NCBI RefSeq assembly: GCF_036088315.1
Contig: NZ_CP107996.1
Location: 5,885,001-5,949,000, forward strand
Direction: 5' to 3'
Source of the DNA: Streptomyces sp. NBC_00344
Lineage (GTDB): Bacteria; Actinomycetota; Actinomycetes; Streptomycetales; Streptomycetaceae
Length of the DNA: 64,000 nt
Shown here: positions 37,465-46,699 of the stretch, piece by piece
Position numbering within the stretch: position 1 is the stretch's first letter
Layout: each line of letters opens with the position of its first letter
Notes under the pieces: model-generated
The model's database searches: none
The model's input: only the letters and a program-made list of their open reading frames with translations
What the model was told of the DNA's origin: nothing
Program-made: the position numbers and the translations under genes

Positions 37465-38832
37465 GTGGAACCCGATCTGTTCACCGCCGCAGCCGAAGAG
37501 CGCCAGGAGAAGGACCCGTCCAGCAGCCCCCTTGCCGTACGGATGCGTCCGCGCACCCTCGACGAGGTGGTCGGTCAGCAGCATCTGCTGAAACAGGGCT
37601 CGCCGCTGCGCAGGCTGGTCGGTGAGGCCGGGGGTGGTCCCGCGGGGCCGTCGTCGGTGCTGCTCTGGGGGCCGCCCGGCATCGGCAAGACGACGCTCGC
37701 CTACGTCGTGAGCCAGGCGACGCAGAAGCGTTTCGTCGAGCTCTCGGCCATCACGGCGGGGGTCAAGGAGGTGCGGGCCGTCATCGACGGTGCCCGTCGC
37801 GCCTCGGGCGGATACGGCAAGGAGACGGTCCTTTTCCTGGACGAGATCCACCGATTCAGCAAGGCGCAGCAGGATTCGCTGCTGCCCGCGGTGGAGAACC
37901 GCTGGGTCACCCTCATCGCCGCGACCACCGAGAACCCGTACTTCTCGATCATCTCCCCGCTGCTCTCGCGCTCCTTGCTGCTCACCCTGGAATCGCTCAC
38001 CGACGACGATCTCCGGGCGCTGCTGCGCCGGGCGCTGACCGAGGAGCGCGGCCTCGGCGGCGCGGTCACCCTGCAACAGGATGCCGAGGCGCATCTGCTG
38101 CGGATCTCCGGCGGTGACGCGCGCCGCGCGCTCACCGCGCTCGAAGCCGCGGCCGGGGCCGCGATGGCCAAGTCCGAGCCGGAGATCAGCCTGGAGACCG
38201 TGGAGGAGACCGTCGACCGCGCGGCGGTGACGTACGACCGGGACGGCGATCAGCACTACGACGTGGCCAGCGCCCTGATCAAGTCGATCCGTGGCTCGGA
38301 CGTGGATGCCGCACTCCACTATCTGGCTCGCATGATCGAGGCGGGGGAGGATCCGAGGTTCATCGCCCGCCGGCTGATGATCTCGGCGAGCGAGGACATC
38401 GGGCTGGCCGACCCGGCCGCTCTTCCCACCGCCGTCGCCGCCGCCCAGGCGGTGGCACTGATCGGCTTCCCCGAGGCCGCGCTCACCCTGAGCCACGCCA
38501 CCATCGCGCTGGCCCTCGCACCCAAGTCGAACACCGCCACCATGGCGATCTCCGCCGCCCGGGCGGATGTGCGCGACGGACTGGTGGGCCCGGTCCCCGC
38601 GCATCTGCGCGACGGCCATTACAAGGGCGCGGCCAAGCTCGGTCACGCCCAGGGCTACGTCTATCCGCACGATGTTCCGGGCGCGATCGCCGCCCAGCAG
38701 TACGCGCCGGACGCCGTGCACGGCAAGCGTTACTACGAGCCCACGAGGTACGGCGCCGAGGCGCGCTACGCGGATGTCGTGGAGAAGGTGCGCGAGCGGC
38801 TGGCGGGCGAGGGCGCCGAAGGGCGCCGGTGA
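37465..38832 (+). CDS. rarA: Replication-associated recombination protein A (RarA/MgsA AAA+ ATPase)
   Basis: A 455-aa clamp-loader-like AAA+ protein acting at stalled replication forks. Walker A is [10 protein letters not shown], Walker B FLDEIHRF, and sensor 1 AATTENPYF. The C-terminal tetramerisation domain includes EDIGLADP and [15 protein letters not shown], then the RarA-type end [16 protein letters not shown] choose the GTG at 37465 ([14 protein letters not shown]) over the TTG at 37459 because of the promoter position. It runs towards the HugZ-like gene, 9 bases away. Confidence 0.93.
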   Translation: MEPDLFTAAAEERQEKDPSSSPLAVRMRPRTLDEVVGQQHLLKQGSPLRRLVGEAGGGPAGPSSVLLWGPPGIGKTTLAYVVSQATQKRFVELSAITAGVKEVRAVIDGARRASGGYGKETVLFLDEIHRFSKAQQDSLLPAVENRWVTLIAATTENPYFSIISPLLSRSLLLTLESLTDDDLRALLRRALTEERGLGGAVTLQQDAEAHLLRISGGDARRALTALEAAAGAAMAKSEPEISLETVEETVDRAAVTYDRDGDQHYDVASALIKSIRGSDVDAALHYLARMIEAGEDPRFIARRLMISASEDIGLADPAALPTAVAAAQAVALIGFPEAALTLSHATIALALAPKSNTATMAISAARADVRDGLVGPVPAHLRDGHYKGAAKLGHAQGYVYPHDVPGAIAAQQYAPDAVHGKRYYEPTRYGAEARYADVVEKVRERLAGEGAEGRR

Positions 38833-38841
38833 CCGCCGCGG

Positions 38842-39657
38842 TCAGCGGCCCTCGCCCAAGGAGCCGAAGAGGCTGTGCATGGCCCGGCGCAGTCCGGTCA
38901 CATCGCGCACGGGCTCCGTGAAGTCGAAGCGCACGTCGAAGCTCCCGTCCCCGGTGAACCGCACCCGGAGGCCGAACCTGTCGAGTGCCACCGGTACCGC
39001 CGACCGCACGTGCGAGGCCCGCGCACCGAGCAGCCCGCGCAGCTCACACAGCTGCTCGCCGTGTGCGGCGTGCAGGTGCTGAAGCAGCTCGGCCTCGTGC
39101 CGGGAGAGCGGATCGGCGCAGGCCCCGGCGAGATCCTCAGGGTCCACGGCGGCCGGACCCCACAGATCGTCGACATGGATGTCGCCGGCCTCGAGCCGGA
39201 GCATCATCAGGCCCGCCGCCGCCCTGCCCGGGACGGTCGTGAGCCATCCCGACACCCAGGCCCGGCCCCGGATACGGTTCGGCATGGCGACCGGCGCGAC
39301 ATCCGTGATTTCCAGCACCGCCGCGAGTTCATCGCCCTGGGCGTGTGTGGCGGCCCGTACCACCGCTGAATCGGCCGGAAACAGCAGATACAGTTCGCCG
39401 TCCTGGCCCAGTGTCCGGCTGCGCGGCATCAGCTGATCGGTCCGGGCGCCTTCCACCCCGGTCACGAGCAGTACGGCCGAGCAGGTACTCTGTACGAGAG
39501 TTCGTGTGCGCTCGGCTGCTGACGGCATCCGGGCGGTTTCAAGTCCGCTGGGACGCGGCTGACCACGATCTGATCGGACCTCCGTCGTGTCGACGCCTTG
39601 GGCGTCGGCCTTCTTCGTGCTGTCCGTGATGTGACTGGTGTTCCCCGGACGCGACAT
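38842..39657 (-). CDS. HugZ-like protein: split-barrel plus DUF2470 domain, putatively iron/heme-linked
   Basis: A 271-aa protein. After a variable N-terminus (1-45), residues about 50-165 look like the FMN-binding split-barrel fold of pyridoxamine-phosphate-oxidase-like proteins (CSAVLLVTGVEG, GELYLLFPADSAVVRAA, GRAWVSGWLTTV). The C-terminal about 80 residues match DUF2470 (EAELLQHLHAAHGEQLCELRGLLG). That two-domain architecture is found in HugZ-type heme-iron utilisation proteins. The ATG at 39657 has AAGGAG 6 bases upstream, and a near-perfect iron box lies immediately upstream of that. Heme degradation, heme binding or another iron-related role fits, but the function is inferred. Confidence 0.85.
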   Translation of the reverse strand: MSRPGNTSHITDSTKKADAQGVDTTEVRSDRGQPRPSGLETARMPSAAERTRTLVQSTCSAVLLVTGVEGARTDQLMPRSRTLGQDGELYLLFPADSAVVRAATHAQGDELAAVLEITDVAPVAMPNRIRGRAWVSGWLTTVPGRAAAGLMMLRLEAGDIHVDDLWGPAAVDPEDLAGACADPLSRHEAELLQHLHAAHGEQLCELRGLLGARASHVRSAVPVALDRFGLRVRFTGDGSFDVRFDFTEPVRDVTGLRRAMHSLFGSLGEGR

Positions 39658-39671
39658 GCGATCTCCTTGAG

Positions 39672-39690
39672 TAAGGTGAGCCTAACCTAA
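39672..39690. promoter_or_regulatory. DmdR1/IdeR-type iron box
   Basis: TAAGGTGAGCCTAACCTAA at 39672-39690 matches the 19-bp iron-box palindrome (TTAGGTTAGSCTAACCTAA) at 17 of 19 positions. It sits 14 bases upstream of the HugZ-like start codon, just beyond its ribosome site, and overlaps TAGGCT/TAGGTT sequences on the minus strand that could be the -10. Iron-loaded DmdR1 would repress. It is also only 24 bases from the rpsD start on the other side. Confidence 0.8.
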
Positions 39691-39714
39691 CCCAACCATG
39701 GAGGTTTGGAGAAC

Positions 39715-40329
39715 GTGCCTAACCAGTCGCGTCCCAAGGTCAAGAAGTCTCGCGCGCTCGGTATCGCGCTGACGCCGAAGGCTGTCAAGTACTTCGAGGC
39801 CCGTCCGTACCCGCCGGGCGAGCACGGCCGTGGCCGCAAGCAGAACTCGGACTACAAGGTCCGTCTGCTCGAGAAGCAGCGTCTGCGCGCCCAGTACGAC
39901 ATCAGCGAGCGCCAGATGGCGCGTGCCTACGACCGCGCCAAGAAGGCCGAAGGCAAGACGGGCGAGGCGCTGGTCGTCGAGCTCGAGCGCCGCCTCGACG
40001 CGCTGGTCCTGCGTTCGGGCATCGCCCGCACCATCTACCAGGCCCGCCAGATGGTCGTCCACGGCCACATCCAGGTCAACGGTGGCAAGGTCGACAAGCC
40101 GTCGTTCCGTGTCCGCCCCGACGACGTCGTGTCGGTCCGTGACCGCAGCCGCGACAAGGTCCCCTTCCAGGTCGCCCGTGAGGGTGGCTACGACACCGAG
40201 GGTGAGACCCCGCGCTACCTCCAGGTGAACCTGAAGGCCCTGGCCTTCCGCCTGGACCGTGACCCGAACCGCAAGGAAATCCCGGTCATCTGTGACGAGC
40301 AGCTGGTCGTCGAGTACTACGCCCGCTGA
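39715..40329 (+). CDS. rpsD: 30S ribosomal protein S4
   Basis: A 204-aa primary 16S rRNA-binding protein of the small subunit. The N-terminus lacks the four zinc-binding cysteines, so it is the C-minus (zinc-independent) form. [12 protein letters not shown] and the S4 RNA-binding domain ([34 protein letters not shown]) are clear. The GTG at 39715 ([16 protein letters not shown]) is used because GGAGG/GGAG lies before it; an earlier ATG at 39706 is not favoured. It is a stand-alone rpsD, away from the ribosomal protein operons, and its 3' end overlaps the convergent NB-ARC gene. Confidence 0.96.
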   Translation: MPNQSRPKVKKSRALGIALTPKAVKYFEARPYPPGEHGRGRKQNSDYKVRLLEKQRLRAQYDISERQMARAYDRAKKAEGKTGEALVVELERRLDALVLRSGIARTIYQARQMVVHGHIQVNGGKVDKPSFRVRPDDVVSVRDRSRDKVPFQVAREGGYDTEGETPRYLQVNLKALAFRLDRDPNRKEIPVICDEQLVVEYYAR

Positions 40330-42512
40330 TCCGGTCGTACCTCGCGCTTGAGCGTTTTGGCCCGTCGTCCCCCCGCCCCTTCCGGAGCGGGGGACGGCGG
40401 GTCTTCGCGTACCGGTCCGCGCAGCGCCCTGGCGACGGCCGCGTCGGGTGTCATCCGTGAACCCTCGGCGACGGCTGCCTCGTAGGACCTCGCGCCCAGT
40501 TGCTCACGAGCCTGCTTCTCGCAGCTGAGGTGCGGCGCGTTGTAGTACTTCGAACCGAAGAGCGGCAGCCCGACGGAGCCCCAGATCTCTCCGGCCGCGC
40601 CCTGCAACAGCGCCGCCTCGGCCGGCTCGCCGCCCTCCAGGGTGAGCAGCGCGATGAGTTCGAGCGCCAGCACCGTACCGAGCAGGTCGTGGAACGTGTG
40701 GCTGATCGTGACGCATTCGGCGAGCAGTTCCCTGGCCCGGCCCCTGTGCCCCTCGGCCCAGGACTGGAAGGCCAGCACATACAGCGCGTAGGACTGTGCC
40801 CAGCGCTCACCGTGGTCCTCGCAGACCGCCACGACCTCGTGGCAGATCGCTGCCGCCTCCTCGAGACCGCCCCTGAAGCCCACCGCCATCGCCAGCTCGA
40901 TCTGTCCCATCAGCACATTGCTGTTGAGTTCACCGATCTCCCGGTACCTGCCGACCGCCGAGCGCAGCAGTTCCTCCGCTCGCGCCATGTCGTCGGTGAC
41001 CAGCGCGAGACAGCCCGTCCGGTGCACCGCATAGGCGGCGGCGGTCGCGTTACCGGTGCGCTCCGCGGATTCACGGCACTCCTGCAGGGCGGCGACCGCG
41101 GCGATCGGGTCGCCCTGGAGCACCGCCACATAGCCCAGCACCCACAACGCCTTGAGCCGCGACGTACCGCTCCCGGCCTCCGCTTCCAGCACCTGGGTCA
41201 GCCAGTGCCGCCCCTCGGCCAGCCGCCCGCAGCCGGCCCAGTAGAACCAGAGCGTCCCCGCCAGATACTGCGCCAGATGCACGTCGTCGGGCTGGTCGAG
41301 GCAGAACTCCATCGCGCCGCGCAGATTGGGCAGCTCACACTCGACACGGGCCGCGACCGAGGCCTGACGGGGGCTGAACCAGTCGAGCTCGCACCAGGTC
41401 GCGAGCCCGAGGAACCAGTCGCGGTGCCGGCGCCGCAGCCGCTCCGCGTCACCCGTCGCGTCGAGCCAGTCGGAGCCGTACTCCCTGACGGTGTCCAGCA
41501 TCCGGTACCGGATGCCGGCCGCCGTCTCCTCGCGGATCACGACGGACTGCGCCAGCAGCTCCTCCAGCTCGTCCAGGACGCGGCGGGAGGGCAGATCGGA
41601 TCCGGAGCAGACGTACTCCGCGGCCTCCAGGTCGAACTGTCCGGCGAAGACCGAGAGCCGTGCCCACAGGAGCCGTTGCCGCGCGGTGCACAGCTCATGG
41701 CTCCAGCCGATGGCGGTGCGCAGGGTCCGGTGGCGCGGCAGCGCGCTGCGGCTGCCGCCGGTGAGCAGCCGGAACCGGTCATCGAGTCTGGCCAGCAACT
41801 GTTCGACGGAGAGCGCCCGCATCCGGCCGGCGGCGAGCTCCAGAGCGAGCGGGATCCCGTCCAGCCGCCGGCACAGCTCCTGCACCTTCGCGCCTGCGTC
41901 GGCTCCGGCCCCGCCGTCGTCCTCGGCGAGCCGGAATCCGGGCCGGCCGGCCGCGACCCGGTCGGCGAACAGCCGGACCGCGTCCATGTCACGCATCGGG
42001 GCCAGCGCCAGTTCCGTCTCGCCGTCGATCCGCAGGGGCCGGCGGCCCACGGCGAGCACCTGCAGCCGCGGCGCCCGGCGGAGCAGTTCGAGCAGCATGT
42101 CCGCGCAGGCGTCGACCAGGAACTCGAAGCCGTCGATCACCAGGAGCGCCCGGCGCCCGGCGAGGTGTTCCGTCAGCACTTCGCGCGGCGGTCTGCTGGT
42201 GTGATCGGTCAGTTCGAGTGCGGCGACGACCGCGTGCTCCAGCAGCGCCGGATCGCGCAGGGAGGAGAGCTCGGCCAGCCAGACACCGTCGCCGTACCGT
42301 TCCTTCAGCCCTCTCGCGGCATGGGTCGCGAAGCGGCTCTTGCCCACCCCGCCGACGCCGGTCACGGTGACCAGACGTGACGCGTCCAGAAGCCCCTCCA
42401 GCACGGTGAGCTCGGCGGAGCGCCCCACGAAGCGGTTGAGCTCCGCAGGGAGATTGCCCGGGCCATTGCCGCCAGGGCCGGTACCGCGGTGACCGGACGA
42501 GTCGCTTCGCAT
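40317..42512 (-). CDS. NB-ARC ATPase with TPR-like repeats (AfsR/LuxR-related, no DNA-binding domain seen)
   Basis: A 731-aa STAND-type ATPase. A Gly-rich N-terminus (1-20) is followed by [18 protein letters not shown]. The NB-ARC core has Walker [10 protein letters not shown] (about 52-60), Walker [13 protein letters not shown] (D127) and the GxP motif [10 protein letters not shown]. An Arg-rich winged-helix-like stretch and about 350 residues of helical TPR-like repeats follow, ending in a basic tail. These proteins are usually fused to a SARP or LuxR DNA-binding domain; none is visible at either end. No ribosome site precedes the ATG at 42512, but TACTCT lies 9 bases upstream, suggesting a leaderless mRNA. 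Its stop lies inside rpsD (13-base overlap). Confidence 0.88.
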   Translation of the reverse strand: MRSDSSGHRGTGPGGNGPGNLPAELNRFVGRSAELTVLEGLLDASRLVTVTGVGGVGKSRFATHAARGLKERYGDGVWLAELSSLRDPALLEHAVVAALELTDHTSRPPREVLTEHLAGRRALLVIDGFEFLVDACADMLLELLRRAPRLQVLAVGRRPLRIDGETELALAPMRDMDAVRLFADRVAAGRPGFRLAEDDGGAGADAGAKVQELCRRLDGIPLALELAAGRMRALSVEQLLARLDDRFRLLTGGSRSALPRHRTLRTAIGWSHELCTARQRLLWARLSVFAGQFDLEAAEYVCSGSDLPSRRVLDELEELLAQSVVIREETAAGIRYRMLDTVREYGSDWLDATGDAERLRRRHRDWFLGLATWCELDWFSPRQASVAARVECELPNLRGAMEFCLDQPDDVHLAQYLAGTLWFYWAGCGRLAEGRHWLTQVLEAEAGSGTSRLKALWVLGYVAVLQGDPIAAVAALQECRESAERTGNATAAAYAVHRTGCLALVTDDMARAEELLRSAVGRYREIGELNSNVLMGQIELAMAVGFRGGLEEAAAICHEVVAVCEDHGERWAQSYALYVLAFQSWAEGHRGRARELLAECVTISHTFHDLLGTVLALELIALLTLEGGEPAEAALLQGAAGEIWGSVGLPLFGSKYYNAPHLSCEKQAREQLGARSYEAAVAEGSRMTPDAAVARALRGPVREDPPSPAPEGAGGRRAKTLKREVRPDQRA

Positions 42513-42521
42513 GGAACACGG

Positions 42522-42527
42522 AGAGTA
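42522..42527 (-). promoter_or_regulatory. -10-like element, possible leaderless start of the NB-ARC gene
   Basis: On the minus strand, TACTCT (42527 to 42522) lies 9 bases before the ATG at 42512, and no Shine-Dalgarno sequence is found. Confidence 0.35.
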
Positions 42528-42671
42528 CTGGGAGGTAAGCAGTACGTACAATTCGATCCCTGAAGTGATCCCCCACGCGACCGTAATCCGGTACGGGGGC
42601 CGTGTTCTGGCGCGATAGGCTCGGACAACCAAAATCCGACGTGACTTCCGACGACCAGAGAGCGGTGCAAC

Positions 42672-43100
42672 GTGTCCGGTGGAGAGGTGGCCGGCATCCT
42701 GGTGGCAGTCTTCTGGGCGATCCTGGTCTCCTTCCTGGCCGTGGCGCTGGTCAGGCTGGCGCAGACGCTCAGGGCGACCACCAAGCTCGTGGCGGACGTG
42801 ACCGATCAGGCGGTTCCGCTGCTCGCCGACGCTTCGGCGGCCGTGCGCTCGGCGCAGACCCAGCTCGACCGGGTCGACGCGATCGCGACGGACGTCCAGG
42901 AGGTCACGTCGAACGCCTCGGCGCTCTCCACGACCGTCGCCTCGACGTTCGGCGGGCCGCTGGTGAAGGTCGCGGCCTTCGGCTACGGCGTGCGCAGGGC
43001 TCTGGGGCGCCGGGCCGGCGACGAGCCGGGGCGTCCGGGCCGGCCGGTGATCGTCGGCCGCACGGTACCGGCCGCACGGCGTAGGAAGCGGAAGGGCTGA
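42672..43100 (+). CDS. DUF948-type small membrane protein
   Basis: A 142-aa protein with one N-terminal transmembrane helix (about 6-28) followed by a coiled-coil segment (LRATTKLVADVTDQAVPLLADASAAVRSAQTQLDRVDAI) and a basic C-terminus ending RRRKRKG. This is the DUF948 arrangement. Function is unknown. The GTG start is at 42672. It is followed after 7 bases by another small protein gene and then alaS, a conserved actinobacterial trio. Confidence 0.85.
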   Translation: MSGGEVAGILVAVFWAILVSFLAVALVRLAQTLRATTKLVADVTDQAVPLLADASAAVRSAQTQLDRVDAIATDVQEVTSNASALSTTVASTFGGPLVKVAAFGYGVRRALGRRAGDEPGRPGRPVIVGRTVPAARRRKRKG

Positions 43101-43107
43101 CGCTGCA

Positions 43108-43464
43108 ATGTTCCGCCGTACGTTCTGGTTCGCCACCGGCGCCGCAGCCGGCGTGTGGGCCACCACCAAGGTCAACCGCAAGATCAGGGCTCTGAGCCCG
43201 GAGAGCCTCGCGGCGCAGGCGGCGAACAAGGCCGTCGACGCCGGACACCGGCTCAAGGAGTTCGCCATCGATGTCCGGGCCGGGATGGCCCAGCGCGAGG
43301 CGGAGCTGGGCGAGGCGCTCGGCATCGAGGCGGCGCCCGCCCCCGAACTCGCAGCGCGGCGGCGATTCGCCGCCATCGAACACATCGTCACCGAACACAC
43401 CGGCGTCAAACGCACCGATGCCGGACACCCCAGGCATACGCACAACCGGAATGAGGACCACTGA
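43108..43464 (+). CDS. Small protein with N-terminal membrane segment (DUF6167-like)
   Basis: A 118-aa protein. The N-terminus [21 protein letters not shown] is a short hydrophobic segment. A helical, Ala/Glu-rich middle ([43 protein letters not shown]) leads to a His-rich end ([12 protein letters not shown]). The terminal A of its stop codon is the first base of the alaS start (TGATG), so it is coupled to alaS. Function is unknown; conservation of position beside alaS is the only clue. Confidence 0.82.
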   Translation: MFRRTFWFATGAAAGVWATTKVNRKIRALSPESLAAQAANKAVDAGHRLKEFAIDVRAGMAQREAELGEALGIEAAPAPELAARRRFAAIEHIVTEHTGVKRTDAGHPRHTHNRNEDH

Positions 43465-46133
43465 TGGAGTCGGCCGAGATTCGCCGCCGCTGGCTGAGCT
43501 TCTTCGAGGAGCGCGGTCACACCGTCGTCCCTTCGGCGTCGCTCATCGCGGACGACCCGACTCTGCTGCTTGTCCCCGCGGGCATGGTCCCCTTCAAGCC
43601 GTACTTCCTCGGCGAGGCCAAGCCGCCGGCCCCGAGGGCCACCAGCGTGCAGAAGTGCGTGCGCACACCGGACATCGAAGAGGTCGGCAGGACCACCAGG
43701 CACGGCACGTTCTTCCAGATGTGCGGAAACTTCTCCTTCGGCGACTACTTCAAGGAAGGCGCCATCGGTTACGCCTGGGAGCTGCTCACCGGCTCCGTGG
43801 CCGACGGTGGTTACGGTCTCGACCCCGAGCGGCTGTGGATCACGGTCTACCTCGACGACGACGAGGCCGAGCAGATCTGGCGCGACAAGATCGGCGTACC
43901 GGCGGAGCGCATCCAGCGCCTCGGCAAGAAGGACAACTTCTGGTCCATGGGCGTTCCCGGCCCCTGCGGTCCGTGTTCCGAGATCAACTACGACCGCGGT
44001 CCTGAGTTCGGCGTGGAGGGCGGCCCCGCCGTCAACGACGAGCGCTATGTGGAGATCTGGAACCTGGTCTTCATGCAGTACGAGCGGGGCGCCGGCGACG
44101 GGAAGGAGGACTTCCCTATCCTCGGCGACCTGCCCTCCAAGAACATCGACACCGGCCTCGGCCTCGAACGCCTGGCGATGATCCTGCAGGACGTGCGGAA
44201 CCTGTACGAGATCGACACCTCGCAGGTAGTCATCGACAAGGCCACCGAGCTGACCGGTGTCCGTTACGGCGCCGAGGAGAAGTCGGACGTCGCGCTGCGC
44301 GTCGTCACCGACCACATGCGTACCTCCGTGATGCTCATCGGCGACGGGGTCACACCCGGCAACGAGGGCCGCGGCTATGTGCTGCGGCGCATCATGCGCC
44401 GCGCCATCCGCAACATGCGGCTGCTCGGTGCCACCGGACCCGTCGTCGCCGACCTGGTCGACGTGGTGATCAGCACCATGGGGCAGCAGTACCCGGAGCT
44501 GATCACCGACCGCAAGCGCATCGAGACAGTCGCCCTCGCCGAGGAGGCCGCCTTCGTCAAGACCCTGAGGGCCGGCACCAATATCCTCGACACCGCGGTG
44601 AGCGACACCAAGGCCACCGGCGGTCAGGTGCTCGCCGGCGAGAAGGCCTTCCTGCTCCACGACACCTGGGGCTTCCCGATCGACCTCACCCTGGAGATGG
44701 CCGCCGAACAGGGCCTCTCGGTGGACGAGGACGGGTTCCGCCGTCTGATGAAGGAGCAGCGGGACCGGGCCAAGGCCGACGCCAGAGCCAAGAAGACCGG
44801 CCACGCCGATCTCTCCGCATACCGCCAGGTGGCCGACAGCTCCGGCTCGACGGAGTTCACCGGATACACCTCCACCGAGGGTGAGTCGACCATTGTCGGC
44901 CTGCTCGTCGACGGGGTGCCCTCGCCGGCCGCCACCGAGGGCGACGAGGTCGAGATCGTCCTGGACCGGACCCCGTTCTACGCCGAGGGCGGTGGCCAGC
45001 TCGCCGACACCGGCCGTATCAAGCTGTCTTCGGGTGCTGTCGTCGACATCCGGGACGTCCAGCAGCCGGTCCCCGGCGTGTCGGTCCACAAGGGTGCGGT
45101 CCAGGTCGGCGAGGTGACTGTCGGCGCCTCCGCCTACGCCGTCATCGATCTGCGCCGCCGCCGGGCCATCGCCCGCGCGCACAGCGCCACCCATCTGACC
45201 CACCAGGCGCTGCGCGACGCTCTCGGGCCGACCGCCGCCCAGGCCGGTTCGGAGAACTCGCCGGGCCGCTTCCGGTTCGACTTCGGCTCTCCCAACGCCG
45301 TACCCGGCACCGTCCTCACCGATGTCGAGCACAAGATCAATGACGTGCTCGCCCGTGAACTCGACGTCCAGGCCGAGGTCATGTCCATCGACGAGGCCAA
45401 GAAGCAGGGCGCCATCGCCGAGTTCGGTGAGAAGTACGGCGAGCGGGTGCGGGTCGTCACCATCGGCGATTTCTCCAAGGAACTGTGCGGCGGTACGCAC
45501 GTCCACAACACCGCCCAGCTGGGTCTGGTGAAGCTGCTCGGCGAATCCTCGATCGGATCCGGCGTACGCCGGATCGAGGCTCTGGTCGGGGTGGACGCCT
45601 ACAACTTCCTGGCCAGGGAGCACACCGTGGTCGCCCAGCTCCAGGAGCTGGTCAAGGGACGTTCCGAGGAGCTTCCCGAGAAGATCTCCGGCATGCTCGC
45701 CAAGCTCAAGGACGCCGAGAAGGAGATCGAGAAGTTCCGCGCGGAGAAGGTCCTGCAGGCTGCCGCCGGACTCGCCGCGGGCGCCAAGGACGTACGCGGT
45801 GTCGCCGTGGTCACCGGCCAGGTGCCGGACGGCACCGGCGCCGACGACCTGCGCAGGCTGGTCCTCGACGTCCGCGGGCGGATCAGCAATGACCGCCCGG
45901 CCGTGGTGGCTCTCTTCACCACCGCCAACGGCCGCCCGCTGACGGTCATCGCCACCAACGAGTCCGCCCGTGAGCGCGGGCTCAAGGCCGGGGAGCTGGT
46001 CCGCACGGCCGCCAAGACCCTGGGGGGCGGCGGTGGCGGCAAGCCCGACGTCGCCCAGGGCGGAGGCCAGAACCCGGACGCCATCGGTGACGCGGTGGCC
46101 GCCGTCGAGCGCCTGGTCGGAGAGACGGCCTGA
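43464..46133 (+). CDS. alaS: Alanine--tRNA ligase
   Basis: An 889-aa full-length AlaRS. The catalytic domain starts [27 protein letters not shown], with class II motifs in [17 protein letters not shown] and [18 protein letters not shown]. The editing domain has the zinc-site [13 protein letters not shown], giving the HxxxH pattern, and [12 protein letters not shown]. The C-terminal C-Ala domain includes the glycine-rich [15 protein letters not shown]. The stop overlaps the ruvX start by one base (TGATG). Confidence 0.97.
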   Translation: MESAEIRRRWLSFFEERGHTVVPSASLIADDPTLLLVPAGMVPFKPYFLGEAKPPAPRATSVQKCVRTPDIEEVGRTTRHGTFFQMCGNFSFGDYFKEGAIGYAWELLTGSVADGGYGLDPERLWITVYLDDDEAEQIWRDKIGVPAERIQRLGKKDNFWSMGVPGPCGPCSEINYDRGPEFGVEGGPAVNDERYVEIWNLVFMQYERGAGDGKEDFPILGDLPSKNIDTGLGLERLAMILQDVRNLYEIDTSQVVIDKATELTGVRYGAEEKSDVALRVVTDHMRTSVMLIGDGVTPGNEGRGYVLRRIMRRAIRNMRLLGATGPVVADLVDVVISTMGQQYPELITDRKRIETVALAEEAAFVKTLRAGTNILDTAVSDTKATGGQVLAGEKAFLLHDTWGFPIDLTLEMAAEQGLSVDEDGFRRLMKEQRDRAKADARAKKTGHADLSAYRQVADSSGSTEFTGYTSTEGESTIVGLLVDGVPSPAATEGDEVEIVLDRTPFYAEGGGQLADTGRIKLSSGAVVDIRDVQQPVPGVSVHKGAVQVGEVTVGASAYAVIDLRRRRAIARAHSATHLTHQALRDALGPTAAQAGSENSPGRFRFDFGSPNAVPGTVLTDVEHKINDVLARELDVQAEVMSIDEAKKQGAIAEFGEKYGERVRVVTIGDFSKELCGGTHVHNTAQLGLVKLLGESSIGSGVRRIEALVGVDAYNFLAREHTVVAQLQELVKGRSEELPEKISGMLAKLKDAEKEIEKFRAEKVLQAAAGLAAGAKDVRGVAVVTGQVPDGTGADDLRRLVLDVRGRISNDRPAVVALFTTANGRPLTVIATNESARERGLKAGELVRTAAKTLGGGGGGKPDVAQGGGQNPDAIGDAVAAVERLVGETA

Positions 46134-46597
46134 TGCGACGCGGCCGCCGACTGGCGATCGATGTCGGGGATGCCCGTATCGGGGTCGCCTCGTGCGACCC
46201 CGACGGGGTCCTCGCCACCCCGGTGGAGACCGTCCCGGGACGTGATGTCCCGGCCGCGCACCGGCGGCTGAAGCAGCTGGTGGAGGAGTACGAACCGATC
46301 GAGGTCGTCGTCGGCCTGCCTCGCTCCCTCAACGGGGGCGAGGGACCGGCGGCCGCCAAGGTCCGTGGCTTCGCCCAGGAGTTGGCTCGCGGGATCGCGC
46401 CCCTTCCTGTACGACTGGTTGACGAGAGGATGACCACAGTCACAGCGACCCAGGGACTGCGCGCCTCGGGCGTAAAATCCAAGAAGGGTCGTTCCGTCGT
46501 CGACCAGGCCGCGGCGATCGTGATTCTGCAGAACGCACTCGAGTCCGAACGGGTCTCGGGCAAGGCCGCTGGTGAGGCCGTCGAAGTGGTTGTCTGA
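46133..46597 (+). CDS. ruvX: Putative pre-16S rRNA nuclease / Holliday junction resolvase-like RuvX (YqgF)
   Basis: A 154-aa YqgF-family RNase H-fold protein. The first acidic residue is in LAIDVGDARIGVAS, E/L residues in VVVGLPRSLNG, and the RLVDERMTTVTA and DQAAAIVILQNAL motifs complete the active-site pattern. In E. coli the protein processes the 16S rRNA 5' end; the resolvase name is historical. It overlaps alaS and is followed, after about 100 bases, by mltG. Confidence 0.93.
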   Translation: MRRGRRLAIDVGDARIGVASCDPDGVLATPVETVPGRDVPAAHRRLKQLVEEYEPIEVVVGLPRSLNGGEGPAAAKVRGFAQELARGIAPLPVRLVDERMTTVTATQGLRASGVKSKKGRSVVDQAAAIVILQNALESERVSGKAAGEAVEVVV

Positions 46598-46699
46598 TCG
46601 CAGTACGGTAACGTTCCGCGCCATGCGACAGTGTGTGAACAGCTGCCGCACAGCAAAAAGAGGCGGACCGTCCGGAGGCCTCGCGGCTCTAGGGGACCG

